Assembly (NCBI GenBank): GCA_003222085.1
Contig: QHUK01000009.1
Span: forward strand, 1-64,000
Direction: 5' to 3'
DNA: 64,000 nucleotides
From: Gemmatimonadota bacterium
GTDB lineage: Bacteria > Gemmatimonadota > Gemmatimonadetes > Gemmatimonadales > GWC2-71-9
Under the pieces are notes generated by a model, which saw nothing but the letters and a program-made list of their open reading frames with translations, was not told the origin of the DNA and made no database searches. The translations under genes were made by a program, and so were the position numbers. This document shows, piece by piece, positions 49,174-58,114 of this stretch. How positions within the stretch are numbered: the stretch's first letter is position 1; each line of letters begins with the position of its first letter.

Positions 49174-50199
49174 GTGATCCGCATCGCGCTGGACGCGATG
49201 GGTGGCGACAACGCGCCGCGCGTGGAGGTGGAGGGGGCGGTGCAGGCCCTGCGAGAACTGCCGCCGGCCTTCCGGATCCAGCTCGTCGGACGGACCGCCG
49301 ACATCGAGGCGGCGCTGAAGGCCCAGGGAGCCGCGAGCGGGGGCAGGGACGTCGATCGCAGCCGGCTCGAGATCGTCGAGGCGCCGGAAGTCGTGGGCAT
49401 GGGCGAGAAGCCGCTGGCCGCCGTGAAGGGCAAGCCGCGGTCCTCCGTCGCCGTCGGGCTCGGACTGCAGAAGAAGGGAGAATCGGACGCCTTCATATCG
49501 GCGGGCAACACCGGCGCGGTGATGGCCGCCGCCACGCTGCTGCTGCGACTGCACGAGGGGGTGCAGCGAGCGGCGATCGGGGCACTGTTCCCGACCGCCG
49601 TGCATCCGGTGCTGGTACTCGACGGCGGCGCCACCGTGGACTGCGACGCCCGCGAGCTCGTGGGGTTCGCGCATCTCGGCTCGGTGTATGTGCGCGACGT
49701 GCTGGACCGGACGCAGCCGGGCGTCGGTCTGCTCAACGTCGGCGAGGAGGACGAGAAGGGCAACGCGGTGGTCAAGGAAGCGCACCAGCTCCTCACGCAG
49801 ACACCGGGCATCACGTACGTCGGGAACGTGGAAGGGCGCGACATCCTGGCAGGCCAGTGCAAGAAGGGGCGAATCGACGTCGTCGTGTGCGACGGCTTCG
49901 TCGGCAACGTCGTCCTCAAGTTCTACGAGTCCGCCGGCCGGATGTTCATGGGCATGATGAAGCAGGCGTTCCCCGACGTCCTGGGCCGGCCGGAAGCGAA
50001 GCAGCTCTTCAAGTTCCTCGACTATTCCGAGTACGGCGGCGCACCGCTCCTGGGCGTCAAGGGCGTGGTCATCATCTGTCACGGTGCCTCGCCCGCGCGC
50101 GCGATCGTGAGCGCGGTGCGAGTCGCGGCGCAAATGGTGGAAAGCCATCTCGACCAGGACATCGGCGCCGAGTTTGCGGGCGGGAGCGCGGCCCGGTGA
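49174..50199 (+). CDS. plsX: Phosphate acyltransferase PlsX
   Basis: Makes acyl-phosphate from acyl-ACP for phospholipid synthesis. 341 residues. The opening IRIALDAMGGDNAPRVEVEGA, AFISAGNTGAVMAAA (near 108), VVCDGFVGNVVLKFYE (near 238) and YGGAPLLGVKGVVIICHG (near 288) are family blocks. GTG start; GTGA overlap with fabH. Confidence 0.96.
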   Translation: MIRIALDAMGGDNAPRVEVEGAVQALRELPPAFRIQLVGRTADIEAALKAQGAASGGRDVDRSRLEIVEAPEVVGMGEKPLAAVKGKPRSSVAVGLGLQKKGESDAFISAGNTGAVMAAATLLLRLHEGVQRAAIGALFPTAVHPVLVLDGGATVDCDARELVGFAHLGSVYVRDVLDRTQPGVGLLNVGEEDEKGNAVVKEAHQLLTQTPGITYVGNVEGRDILAGQCKKGRIDVVVCDGFVGNVVLKFYESAGRMFMGMMKQAFPDVLGRPEAKQLFKFLDYSEYGGAPLLGVKGVVIICHGASPARAIVSAVRVAAQMVESHLDQDIGAEFAGGSAAR

Positions 50200-51182
50200 A
50201 GCGTCCGATTGCGCAGCTCCAGGGAACGGGTCGCTACACGCCCAAGCGTGTGATGACGAACGACGAGTTCTCGAAGATCCTCGACACGTCGGACCAGTGG
50301 ATCCGCGAGCGCACCGGGATCCGGGAGCGGCGCGTCGCGGGGCCCGATGAATCCAACGCCTGCATGGCCAAGGCCGCCGCGGAGCAGGTGCTCCAGGAGA
50401 CGGGCCTCACCCCCCTCGATGTCGACGCCTTGGTGGTGGCCACCTGCTCGCCCGACCGTCTCCTCCCCTCGCAGGCCTGCGATCTCCAGGCTCTGCTGGG
50501 CGCCAAGCGCGCCGTCGCATTCGACGTCCAGGCCGCGTGCACCGGCTTCTTGTACGCCCTCAACGTCGCCGAAGGGCTCGTCGCGACGGAGCAGGCGGAG
50601 CAGGTGCTCGTCGTCGCCTCCGAGAAACTCACCTCCATCATGGATTGGAGCGACCGGGCGACGGCCGTGCTCTTCGGCGACGGGGCCGGCGCGACCCTGG
50701 TACGCAAAAGCACCGGCGGGCGCGGCATCCTGTCGAGCTACATGAAATCCGACGGCACGCTCGCGGAGCTCCTGCACCGGCCCGGGGGGGGCGCCGCGCA
50801 CCCGCCCGATGCCGCCCTGCTCACGGACCATTCCTACTATATCCAGATGGCGGGGCGGGAGGTGTTCAAGGCCGCCGTCCTCTCGATGGCGGACGCGTGT
50901 GACAAGGCACTCGAGCGCGCCGGTCTCACCGGTGCCGACATCGACCTCCTGATTCCCCACCAGGCGAACATTCGGATCATCGAGGCGACGGCCAAGCACG
51001 CCGGGCTCTCGATGGACAAGGTGTACGTGAACGTCGACCGTTACGGCAACACGTCGGCGGCGTCGGTCGCGATCGCGCTCGACGAGGCGGTCCGCTGTGG
51101 GCGACTCAAACCGGGCATGAAGGTGATGTTCTGCGCATTCGGCGCGGGGTTCACCTGGGCGAGCCTGGTGGTGCAGTGGTAG
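50196..51182 (+). CDS. fabH: 3-oxoacyl-ACP synthase III
   Basis: Starts fatty acid chains by condensing acetyl-CoA (or another acyl-CoA) with malonyl-ACP. Catalytic C115 (VQAACTGFLYAL), the histidine in LLIPHQANIRII and the asparagine in VDRYGNTSAASV form the KAS III triad. 328 residues. Whether it prefers branched starters is not clear. Overlaps plsX and fabD. Confidence 0.96.
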   Translation: MKRPIAQLQGTGRYTPKRVMTNDEFSKILDTSDQWIRERTGIRERRVAGPDESNACMAKAAAEQVLQETGLTPLDVDALVVATCSPDRLLPSQACDLQALLGAKRAVAFDVQAACTGFLYALNVAEGLVATEQAEQVLVVASEKLTSIMDWSDRATAVLFGDGAGATLVRKSTGGRGILSSYMKSDGTLAELLHRPGGGAAHPPDAALLTDHSYYIQMAGREVFKAAVLSMADACDKALERAGLTGADIDLLIPHQANIRIIEATAKHAGLSMDKVYVNVDRYGNTSAASVAIALDEAVRCGRLKPGMKVMFCAFGAGFTWASLVVQW

Positions 51183-52126
51183 CGGCGAAGAACACAATTT
51201 GGCTCTGCCCCGGGCAGGGCGCACAAAAAGTCGGGATGGCCCAAGACCTCGCCGCTCGGTTCCCCGAGGCGCGGCAAACGCTCCAGGCGATCGACGAGAC
51301 GCTCCGCTTCCCGCTGAGTCGGCTGATGTTCGAAGGGCCCGAGGATGACCTCACGGCGACCGAGAACGCCCAGCCGGCGATCCTCGCGCACAGCGCAGCC
51401 GTGTTCGCCGTCGTGGGACCGAAGATCGACGGCGCCGCGGTGGCGGCGGCGGGACACTCCCTCGGCGAATACTCGGCGTACATCGCGGCGGGCGCGCTCG
51501 CGCCGACCGACGGGGCGGCGTTGGTCCGGAGACGCGGCGAGCTGATGCAGCAAGCCGGCACGGAGCGCCCGGGCACCATGGCGGCGGTGCTCGGCCTCGC
51601 GACGGCCGAGGTCGAGGCGGCGTGCCGCGCCGCCTCGAGCGGAGGCGCCGTGGTCGTGGCCGCGAACCTGAACGCGCCCGACCAGACCGTGATCTCGGGC
51701 GATCCGGACGCCGTGGCGACAGCGGGGGCGGCGTGCAAGGCGCGCGGCGCCAAACGCGTGGTGCCGCTCAACGTGAGCGGCGCGTTCCATTCGTCCCTCA
51801 TGGCTCCGGCGGCAAACAACCTGCGGGTGGCCCTCGAGCATGCGCCGTTCCGCGATCCGGCGTTCCCGGTGATCGCCAATGCGACGGCCGAGCCCGTGCG
51901 GGACGCGACGCGGGCCCGCCGCCTGCTCGCCGACCAGCTCACCGCTCCTGTCCGATGGGTCACGTGCATGCAGCGCGCCGCCGAGCTCGCCGGACCGGAC
52001 GCTCGGTTCATCGAAGTCGGGCCGGGGAACGTGCTGGCCGCGTTGTTACGGCGCATCGTGCCCGGTGCGAACGTCACCTCGGTGGGAACCGCCGACGAGG
52101 TGGCGCGCTTCCTGGAGGCAGCTTAA
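51176..52126 (+). CDS. fabD: Malonyl-CoA:ACP transacylase
   Basis: Loads malonyl groups on ACP. 316 residues with CPGQGAQKVGM near the N-terminus, catalytic S95 in AAGHSLGEY, and the histidine in GAFHSSLM near 203. The GTG start lies 7 nt inside fabH. Confidence 0.96.
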   Translation: MVAAKNTIWLCPGQGAQKVGMAQDLAARFPEARQTLQAIDETLRFPLSRLMFEGPEDDLTATENAQPAILAHSAAVFAVVGPKIDGAAVAAAGHSLGEYSAYIAAGALAPTDGAALVRRRGELMQQAGTERPGTMAAVLGLATAEVEAACRAASSGGAVVVAANLNAPDQTVISGDPDAVATAGAACKARGAKRVVPLNVSGAFHSSLMAPAANNLRVALEHAPFRDPAFPVIANATAEPVRDATRARRLLADQLTAPVRWVTCMQRAAELAGPDARFIEVGPGNVLAALLRRIVPGANVTSVGTADEVARFLEAA

Positions 52127-52140
52127 GAGAATTGGTGGAG

Positions 52141-52881
52141 ATGAAGATCGACTTGTCGGGCAAGGTCGCGGTCGTCACGGGAGGAAGCCGGGGCATCGGG
52201 CACGCCATCGCGCAGGCCCTCGCCGTAGCGGGCGCGCGGGTGGCGATCCTGGGGCGCGACGGCCCCAAAGCCCAGGCCGCCGCGCATGCGTTGGCCAACG
52301 GCGCGGCGCGCGGCTATGGCTGTGATGTCGGCGACGCCGCGCAGGTGGAGACGACCATTGCCGCCGTCGAGGGGGACTTCGGGCGGATCGACGTGGTCGT
52401 GAACAACGCCGGGACGACGCGCGACAACCTGCTGTTCCGCATCGGCGAGGACGATTGGGACACCGTGATCGACACGAATCTCAAGGGCGCGTTCCTCGTG
52501 ACCAAGCACGCGGCCCGAGGGATGATCAAGCGGCGCTGGGGGCGGATCGTCAACATCTCCAGTGTCGTGGGCATCTACGGCAACAAGGGGCAGTCGAACT
52601 ACACCGCGTCCAAGGCCGGTCTCATCGGCTTCACCAAGTCCGTCTCCAAAGAGCTGGCCTCACGCAACGTGCTGGTGAACGCGGTGGCTCCGGGCTTCAT
52701 CGATACGGAGCTCACCCGCGCCATCACCGGCGACGCACGGGAGGCCCTGATCGGGGCGATCCCGCTGGGCCGGCTCGGGCAGGGGTCGGATGTCGCCGCG
52801 GCGGTGCTCTTTCTCGTGTCCGACTTCGCGAGCTACATTACGGGTCAGGTGCTGGTCGTCGACGGCGGGATGGTGCTGTGA
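52141..52881 (+). CDS. fabG: 3-oxoacyl-ACP reductase
   Basis: NADPH-dependent short-chain dehydrogenase of fatty acid elongation. 246 residues; cofactor motif [10 protein letters not shown] at 11-20, NNAG at 88-91, catalytic serine at 140/141 (NISS), Y154 and K158 (SNYTASK), and GFIDTELT substrate loop. ATG after a GGTGGAG site. Confidence 0.96.
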   Translation: MKIDLSGKVAVVTGGSRGIGHAIAQALAVAGARVAILGRDGPKAQAAAHALANGAARGYGCDVGDAAQVETTIAAVEGDFGRIDVVVNNAGTTRDNLLFRIGEDDWDTVIDTNLKGAFLVTKHAARGMIKRRWGRIVNISSVVGIYGNKGQSNYTASKAGLIGFTKSVSKELASRNVLVNAVAPGFIDTELTRAITGDAREALIGAIPLGRLGQGSDVAAAVLFLVSDFASYITGQVLVVDGGMVL

Positions 52882-52912
52882 TCGTTTCCCCACACCTCCA
52901 TTGAGGGGGCCC

Positions 52913-53164
52913 ATGGCAATGGACATGAAGCAGCTCGAGGAGAAGGTCAAGGACATCATCGTCGAGGAGCTGGGGGTCGAGCGCGACAAGCTCACCTCCG
53001 ATGCGAGCTTCATGGAGGACCTGGGCGCGGACAGCCTCGACACGGTGGAGCTGGTAATGGCCTTCGAGAAGGAATTCGACATCGACATCCCGGACGAGGA
53101 AGCCGAGAAGCTACGGACGGTGGGACAGGCGCTGCAGTACCTGCACGAGAAAATGGGGAAATAG
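52913..53164 (+). CDS. acpP: Acyl carrier protein
   Basis: 83-residue acidic four-helix carrier. The phosphopantetheine attachment serine is S41 in the [14 protein letters not shown] signature. Strong GAGGGGG ribosome-binding site, fitting its high expected expression. Followed 4 nt later by fabF, the standard order. Confidence 0.97.
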   Translation: MAMDMKQLEEKVKDIIVEELGVERDKLTSDASFMEDLGADSLDTVELVMAFEKEFDIDIPDEEAEKLRTVGQALQYLHEKMGK

Positions 53165-53168
53165 GCGC

Positions 53169-54413
53169 ATGACGCGGCGGGTCGCGATCACGGGCCTCGG
53201 GTTCGTCACGCCCCTGGGCACGGACGTGCACAGCACCTGGGAGGGCCTGGTCGCGGGCCGCTCGGGTGCCGGGCGGATCACGCGGTTCGACCCGGCGCAG
53301 AGTCCCGTGAAGTTCGCCTGCGAGGTGAAGGGCTTCGAGCCGGCGCGGTTCCTCGACAAGAAGGAGATCCGCCGCTACGACCTGTTCGCGCAGTTCGCGC
53401 TCGGCGCGGCGGAGCAGGCGGTCACGGACGCGTGCCTCGCGAGCAACTGGGACAAGGTCGACCTGAAGCGCGTCGGCGCCATCGTGGGGACGGGGACCGG
53501 CGGGCTCCAGACTTTCGAGGAGAACGCCCGCGCCCTGTTCGAGAAGGGGCCGAGCCGCGTGTCCCCGTTCTTCGTCCCGATGTACATGCCGAACGTCGCC
53601 GCGGCGCTGATCTCGATGCGCTACGGGGCCAAGGGGCCGAACTATTGCACGGTGTCGGCGTGCGCGTCGTCGGCCCACAGCGTGGGGGACGCGCTCGAGC
53701 TGATCCGCCACGGTCGGGCGGACATCATGATCGCGGGCGGTGCGGAGGCCGCCATCACGCCGCTCGCCGTCGCCAGCTTCGCCAACATGAAAGCGCTGTC
53801 CGAGCGCAACGACAGCCCGGAGACCGCCAGCCGCCCGTTCGACAAGGACCGCGACGGGTTCGTGATGGGCGACGGCGCGGGGGTGCTGATCCTCGAGGAG
53901 TGGGAGCACGCGCGGCGCCGCGGCGCGAAGATCTACGCCGAGGTCGCGGGCTTCGGCCAGAGCGCGGACGCGCACCACATCACCGCCCCGGCGCCCGACG
54001 GCTCCGGCGCCCAGGAAGCCATGCGGCTCGCCATGCGCGACGGGGGAATCCAGCCCGACCAAGTCGGCTACATCAACGCTCACGGGACGTCGACGCCGCA
54101 CGGCGACGCGGCGGAGACCGCCGCCGTGAAGGCCGTGTTCGGCGACCGGGCCCGGAAGCTCGTCTTCGGATCCACCAAGTCGATGACCGGTCATCTGCTC
54201 GGGGCGGCCGGCGCCTTCGAGGCGGGCGTCTGCGCCCTCGTCGTCCAAACGGGCCTCATTCCCCCGACCATCAACCAGTTCACCCCCGATCCGGCCTGTG
54301 ACCTCGACTCGGCCCCGAACAAGGCCGTGAAGCGGCACGTGGACGTCGCGCTCTCGAACTCCTTCGGGTTCGGCGGGCACAACGTGACGCTCGCCATCCG
54401 GCGGGCGGCGTGA
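53169..54413 (+). CDS. fabF: 3-oxoacyl-ACP synthase II
   Basis: Condensing enzyme of chain elongation. 414 residues; catalytic triad C165 (VSACASSAHSVGDAL), histidine in NAHGTSTPHGD (near 305) and histidine in KSMTGHLLGAAG (near 342). Ends the fab operon; a heptamer hairpin of about 110 nt follows its stop. Confidence 0.97.
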   Translation: MTRRVAITGLGFVTPLGTDVHSTWEGLVAGRSGAGRITRFDPAQSPVKFACEVKGFEPARFLDKKEIRRYDLFAQFALGAAEQAVTDACLASNWDKVDLKRVGAIVGTGTGGLQTFEENARALFEKGPSRVSPFFVPMYMPNVAAALISMRYGAKGPNYCTVSACASSAHSVGDALELIRHGRADIMIAGGAEAAITPLAVASFANMKALSERNDSPETASRPFDKDRDGFVMGDGAGVLILEEWEHARRRGAKIYAEVAGFGQSADAHHITAPAPDGSGAQEAMRLAMRDGGIQPDQVGYINAHGTSTPHGDAAETAAVKAVFGDRARKLVFGSTKSMTGHLLGAAGAFEAGVCALVVQTGLIPPTINQFTPDPACDLDSAPNKAVKRHVDVALSNSFGFGGHNVTLAIRRAA

Positions 54414-54416
54414 TGC

Positions 54417-54525
54417 GAACGCGGAACGGGGAACCCGGAACGCGGAACCGAGGTGCGTGCTCAGCGCTCACGGGCCCGCACCGAAGTGTGCATGGCTGGT
54501 CCGCGTTCCGGCTTCCGCGTTCCGC
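54417..54525 (+). repeat. Heptamer hairpin element between fabF and mqnE, word GCGGAAC
   Basis: The left part reads GAACGCG, GAACGGG, GAACCCG, GAACGCG, GAACCGA (54417-54451) and the right GGTCCGC, GTTCCGG, CTTCCGC, GTTCCGC (54498-54525). The 28-nt arms (54421-54448, 54498-54525) match at 25 of 28. The 49-nt loop holds a smaller GTGCG...CGCAC pair. It fills most of the 124-nt fabF-mqnE gap and is followed by CTTTTTGC, which could act as a U-tract. Confidence 0.9.
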
Positions 54526-54537
54526 CTTTTTGCCCCC

Positions 54538-55794
54538 ATGACCGCCCGGGATCCAGCACTCGATAGGATCGCCGAGAAGGTCGAGCGGGCGGAGCGTCTG
54601 ACCCGCGACGACGCACTCGCCCTGTTTCACTCCACCGACCTGCTCACGATCGGACGCCTCGCCGACCAGGCGAACCGCCGGCGCAACGGCGATCGGGTAT
54701 TCTTCGCCGCGAATCAGCACATCAACCCCACGAACGTGTGCGTCCTCCGCAACACGTGCGTGTTCTGCTCGTTCGCGCGGATGCCGCAGGAGGAAGGGGC
54801 CTACACGCGCAGCCTCGACGAGGTCTTCGCCGAGGCCGACGCGGCACGCGACAACCCGACGCGCGAGTTCCACATCGTGGGGGGCCTGCATCCCAAGCTC
54901 CGGCTCGCGTACTACGTCGACATGTTCCGCGGCCTCAAAGCGCGCCACCCGGACGTGCACATCAAGGCGCTCACCGCGGTCGAGATCGCGCACCTCGCGC
55001 GCATCGAGAAGCTGTCGGTCAGGGACGTCCTCATCGCGCTGAAAGGCGCTGGCGTCACGAGCCTCCCGGGCGGCGGAGCCGAGGTGTTCAGCCCCGCCGC
55101 GCGCGCCACCATCGCCGACAAGAAGCTCACCGGCGAGGAATGGCTGGCGGTGCATCGCGAGGCCCATCGGCTCGGCCTGCCGTCGAACTGCACCATGCTG
55201 TACGGACACGTGGAGACCATGGCGGACCGCGTAGACCACCTGCTCGCGCTGCGCGCCCTCCAGGACGAAACCGGCGGTTTCCTCACCTACATCCCGCTCG
55301 CCTACCATCCCGACCACAACGAGCTGGGCGAGGCGCTCGGCCGGACCGGCACCGCAACGTCGGGCTTCGATGATCTGAAGAACATCGCCGTGGGTCGGCT
55401 GGTGCTCGACAACATCCCACATGTGAAGACCCACTGGCCCATGGTGACGCCGTTCATCTCGCAGGTGGCGCTCACGTTCGGGTGCGACGACCTCGAGGGC
55501 ACGGTCGTGTTCGAGCGCGTGTACCACGAAGCGGGCGCCGGGACGCCGATGTGGCTGTCGTACGATCAGATCGTCGGGCTGATCCGCGGAGCAGGGAGGC
55601 AGCCGGTGGAGCGCGACGCCCTGTACCAGACCGTGCGCACGTTCGAGGACTGGGAACCCCGGGCTGTCGCCCGGGGTCAGTGGGCACCACAGGGTCCCGA
55701 AGGGCCGACATTCCAGATCTCCCATCGTCCCCGGGCCAGCGCCCGGGGTCAGCGCACGCTGCCCGTGCTGCATGGCGTCGACACTGCAGAGTGA
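54538..55794 (+). CDS. mqnE: Aminofutalosine synthase MqnE (radical SAM)
   Basis: Joins the MqnA product to a SAM-derived adenosyl radical in the futalosine menaquinone route. 418 residues. The [4Fe-4S] cysteines are C68, C74 and C77 (NPTNVCVLRNTCVFCSFAR), i.e. a CX5CX2C spacing rather than CX3CX2C. HIVGGLHP, IKALTAVEIAHLAR, LPGGGAEVF and the YGHVET segment fit MqnE over MqnC. The last 46 residues (373-418) extend past the core and are largely encoded by two CCCCGGGC hairpins. Assignment is supported by mqnA and mqnC next door. Confidence 0.92.
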   Translation: MTARDPALDRIAEKVERAERLTRDDALALFHSTDLLTIGRLADQANRRRNGDRVFFAANQHINPTNVCVLRNTCVFCSFARMPQEEGAYTRSLDEVFAEADAARDNPTREFHIVGGLHPKLRLAYYVDMFRGLKARHPDVHIKALTAVEIAHLARIEKLSVRDVLIALKGAGVTSLPGGGAEVFSPAARATIADKKLTGEEWLAVHREAHRLGLPSNCTMLYGHVETMADRVDHLLALRALQDETGGFLTYIPLAYHPDHNELGEALGRTGTATSGFDDLKNIAVGRLVLDNIPHVKTHWPMVTPFISQVALTFGCDDLEGTVVFERVYHEAGAGTPMWLSYDQIVGLIRGAGRQPVERDALYQTVRTFEDWEPRAVARGQWAPQGPEGPTFQISHRPRASARGQRTLPVLHGVDTAE

Positions 55795-55827
55795 GGGCTC
55801 CAACTGACCCCGGGCGCGAGCCCGGGG
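55657..55827 (+). repeat. Three CCCCGGGC tetraloop hairpins at the mqnE 3' end
   Basis: CCCCGGGC-N4-GCCCGGGG occurs at 55657-55676 (loop TGTC, then TCAG), 55729-55748 (loop CAGC, then TCAG) and 55808-55827 (loop GCGA, preceded by CTGA, so in inverse orientation). The first two are translated into the MqnE tail; the third lies in the mqnE-mqnA gap. Confidence 0.85.
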
Positions 55828-55847
55828 GGGCGCGGAGGGTGAGCGTC

Positions 55848-56669
55848 GTGAGACTCGGCCGTATCGGCTACATCAACTGCTATCCGGTGTACGGAGCCAT
55901 CGACCGCGGGGTCACCCCCCTCGCGGCGGAGCTCGTGACCGGGACGCCGTCGGAGCTGAACGATCTGCTGGCGGCGGGCGAGCTGGACCTCTCCGTGGTC
56001 AGCGCGGTGGAATACGCCCGCCATGCGCGCGACTACATCCTGCTCCCCGACCTCGCGATTTCCTGCGACGGCCCCGTGCGGAGTGTGGCGCTGTTCAGTC
56101 GGCGGCCGGTCGGGCAGCTGGATGATCGGACCGTGCTGCTCACGGCCTCGTCGCGGACGGCGGTCGACCTGCTGGAGCTCTTGTGTCGCGACGTCTGGAA
56201 CGTGCGGCCGCGCATGGCCCAGGCTCGGGCGGAGGCGGCCGATCTCGACGGGCTGGCGCATCTGCCGCACGAGGCCGTGCTGGTGATCGGCGACGCCGCG
56301 TTGCTCCTGGCCGCGCGGCACGCCTACCCCCACCGCTACGACCTGGGGGAAGAGTGGAAGCGCTGGACCGGCCTGCCGTTCGTCTTCGCCATATGGGCCG
56401 CGCGCCGAGCGGCGGACCAGCGCGCCGCGCGCGCCGTCCACCACACCCTGCTCGCCGCCCGCGACTGGGGGCTCGCCCACCTGGACCTGCTCGCCGTGGC
56501 GGCCGCCCGCGCCACCGGCGTCGGCATCACCGACTGCCGCAGCTACCTCGCAGGCCTGGACTATGCGTTGACCGACAGGCACCTCGCCGGCCTCACCGAC
56601 TTCTTTCGCCGGCTGGCGGCGCGGGGCCTGGTCCCCGACGGATCGCTCCAGTTCCTCCAGGTGGCGTGA
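55848..56669 (+). CDS. mqnA: Chorismate dehydratase MqnA
   Basis: First committed step of the futalosine pathway: chorismate to 3-enolpyruvylbenzoate. 273 residues with the VRLGRIGYINCYPVYGAI opening, TGTPSELNDLLAAGELDLSVVSAVEYARH, ALFSRRPV and DAALL blocks of the periplasmic-binding-protein fold. GTG 55848 is favoured since GGAGGG lies 8 nt upstream; GTG 55839 would place the start inside that site. GTGA overlap with mqnC. Confidence 0.92.
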   Translation: MRLGRIGYINCYPVYGAIDRGVTPLAAELVTGTPSELNDLLAAGELDLSVVSAVEYARHARDYILLPDLAISCDGPVRSVALFSRRPVGQLDDRTVLLTASSRTAVDLLELLCRDVWNVRPRMAQARAEAADLDGLAHLPHEAVLVIGDAALLLAARHAYPHRYDLGEEWKRWTGLPFVFAIWAARRAADQRAARAVHHTLLAARDWGLAHLDLLAVAAARATGVGITDCRSYLAGLDYALTDRHLAGLTDFFRRLAARGLVPDGSLQFLQVA

Positions 56670-57715
56670 CCGTGGTCGACCGCGCGAGCCGTGAGTTTCG
56701 GTCGTATGTCGAGCTGTACGAGCGGGCGTCACTGCTCGAGCTCGGCAGCCTCGCCGACCAGGCGCGGTGGCGGCTGCATCCGAAGAACGAGGTCACCTAC
56801 ATCATCGATCGGAACATCAACTACACCAATGTCTGCGTCGCGGACTGCAAGTTCTGCGCGTTCTACCGGCGGCCGAAGCACGCCGAGGGGTACGTCCTCT
56901 CGTTCGAGGAGATCGGTCGCAAGATCGACGAGCTGAAGGCGCTCGGCGGCGTGCAGATCCTCATCCAGGGGGGCCACAATCCCTACATCCCCTTCGCGTG
57001 GTACCTGGACCTGATGCGCTACATCAAGCGCCACCATCCGATTCATATCCACGGGTTTTCGCCCTCGGAAGTCGATTTTTTCGCCGGCCGATTCGGGATG
57101 TCGATCGAGGAGGTCATCCGCGAGCTCATGGGTGCCGGCCTCGACTCCATCCCGGGCGGAGGCGGGGAGATCCTCGTCCAGGAGATCCGCGACCGCGTCG
57201 CGAAAAAGAAGGCGGGCGCGGACCGCTGGCTGGAGGTGATGGAGGTCGCCCATCGGCTCGGGCTCAAGACGTCGGTCACGATGATGTACGGTCTCGGCGA
57301 GACACCGGCCGACCGGATCGAGCACCTGTTCCGCGTGCGCGAGGTCCAGGGGAAGAGCGCAGGCTTCACGGCCTTCATCTGCTGGCCGCTCCAGCCCGAG
57401 CACACCGAGCTCGCCCACGTCGAGAAGACCGACGCGGTGACCTACCTCCGCACCCAGGCGATCGCGCGCATCGTGCTCGACAACGTGCCCAACATCCAGG
57501 CGTCGTGGGTGACGATGGGGCCGAAGATCGGGCAGGTGGCGCTCCGGTTTGGCGCCAACGATTTCGGCTCGCTCATGATGGAGGAGAACGTCGTCTCCGC
57601 CGCGGGCACCACGTGGCGAATGAGCCTCCCCGAAATGCGGCGGCTCATCGCCGACGCCGGCTACGTGCCGCGCCAGCGGCGCCAGGACTACACCGTGATC
57701 GACGAGGCGGCCTGA
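56666..57715 (+). CDS. mqnC: Cyclic dehypoxanthinyl futalosine synthase MqnC (radical SAM)
   Basis: Cyclises dehypoxanthine futalosine. 349 residues with a standard CX3CX2C motif C57, C61, C64 (YTNVCVADCKFCAFYR), QGGHNP near 98, HGFSPSEVDFF, IPGGGGEIL and MMYGLGET. mqnB and mqnD are not in the window, so the pathway is completed elsewhere. Followed 2 nt later by purE. Confidence 0.95.
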   Translation: MTVVDRASREFRSYVELYERASLLELGSLADQARWRLHPKNEVTYIIDRNINYTNVCVADCKFCAFYRRPKHAEGYVLSFEEIGRKIDELKALGGVQILIQGGHNPYIPFAWYLDLMRYIKRHHPIHIHGFSPSEVDFFAGRFGMSIEEVIRELMGAGLDSIPGGGGEILVQEIRDRVAKKKAGADRWLEVMEVAHRLGLKTSVTMMYGLGETPADRIEHLFRVREVQGKSAGFTAFICWPLQPEHTELAHVEKTDAVTYLRTQAIARIVLDNVPNIQASWVTMGPKIGQVALRFGANDFGSLMMEENVVSAAGTTWRMSLPEMRRLIADAGYVPRQRRQDYTVIDEAA

Positions 57716-57717
57716 GC

Positions 57718-58113
57718 GTGGCCGATGTGCTGATCATCGTCGGCTCCGAAAGCGACAAGCCGCGTATCGAGCCCGCCTTCGAGGTCCTGAGCAAGGCGGG
57801 CGTTTCGTACGAGTTCCACGTCTCCTCCGCCCATCGGCAGCCGGAGCAAACGGGGGACCTGGTCAAAACGGCTAGAAAAAAGGGCTTCAGGGTGGTGATC
57901 GCCGGGGCGGGGCTCTCGGCAGCGCTCCCGGGATTTGCCGCCTCGGTGACCGATCTCCCGGTGATCGGGGTGCCGTTCGCGGTCGGGCCGCTGAACGGGC
58001 TCGACGCCCTGCTCGCCACCGCGCAGGTGCCGGGCGGCGTGCCGGTGGCCTGCGTCGGGATCGATAACGCCAAGAACGCCGCTCTCCTCGCGATCCGCAT
58101 TCTCGGAGCCTGA
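57718..58113 (+). CDS. purE: Phosphoribosylaminoimidazole carboxylase PurE, class II-like
   Basis: Purine pathway carboxylation of AIR. 131 residues, shorter than the usual 160. The IIVGSESDKP opening and SSAHRQP (H39) match PurE, but GLSAALPGF replaces the class I GAAHLPGM-like segment, and GPLNGLDALLATAQVPGGVPVACVGIDNAKNAALLA resembles the class II type that uses CO2 directly. No purK accompanies it. The GTG start sits 2 nt after mqnC. Confidence 0.88.
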   Translation: MADVLIIVGSESDKPRIEPAFEVLSKAGVSYEFHVSSAHRQPEQTGDLVKTARKKGFRVVIAGAGLSAALPGFAASVTDLPVIGVPFAVGPLNGLDALLATAQVPGGVPVACVGIDNAKNAALLAIRILGA

Positions 58114-58114
58114 G

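Noticed and set aside
55650-55794. Frameshift at the 3' end of mqnE
   Set aside because: The unusual 46-residue tail is explained by two CCCCGGGC hairpins read in frame, and no alternative frame gives a family-like ending.
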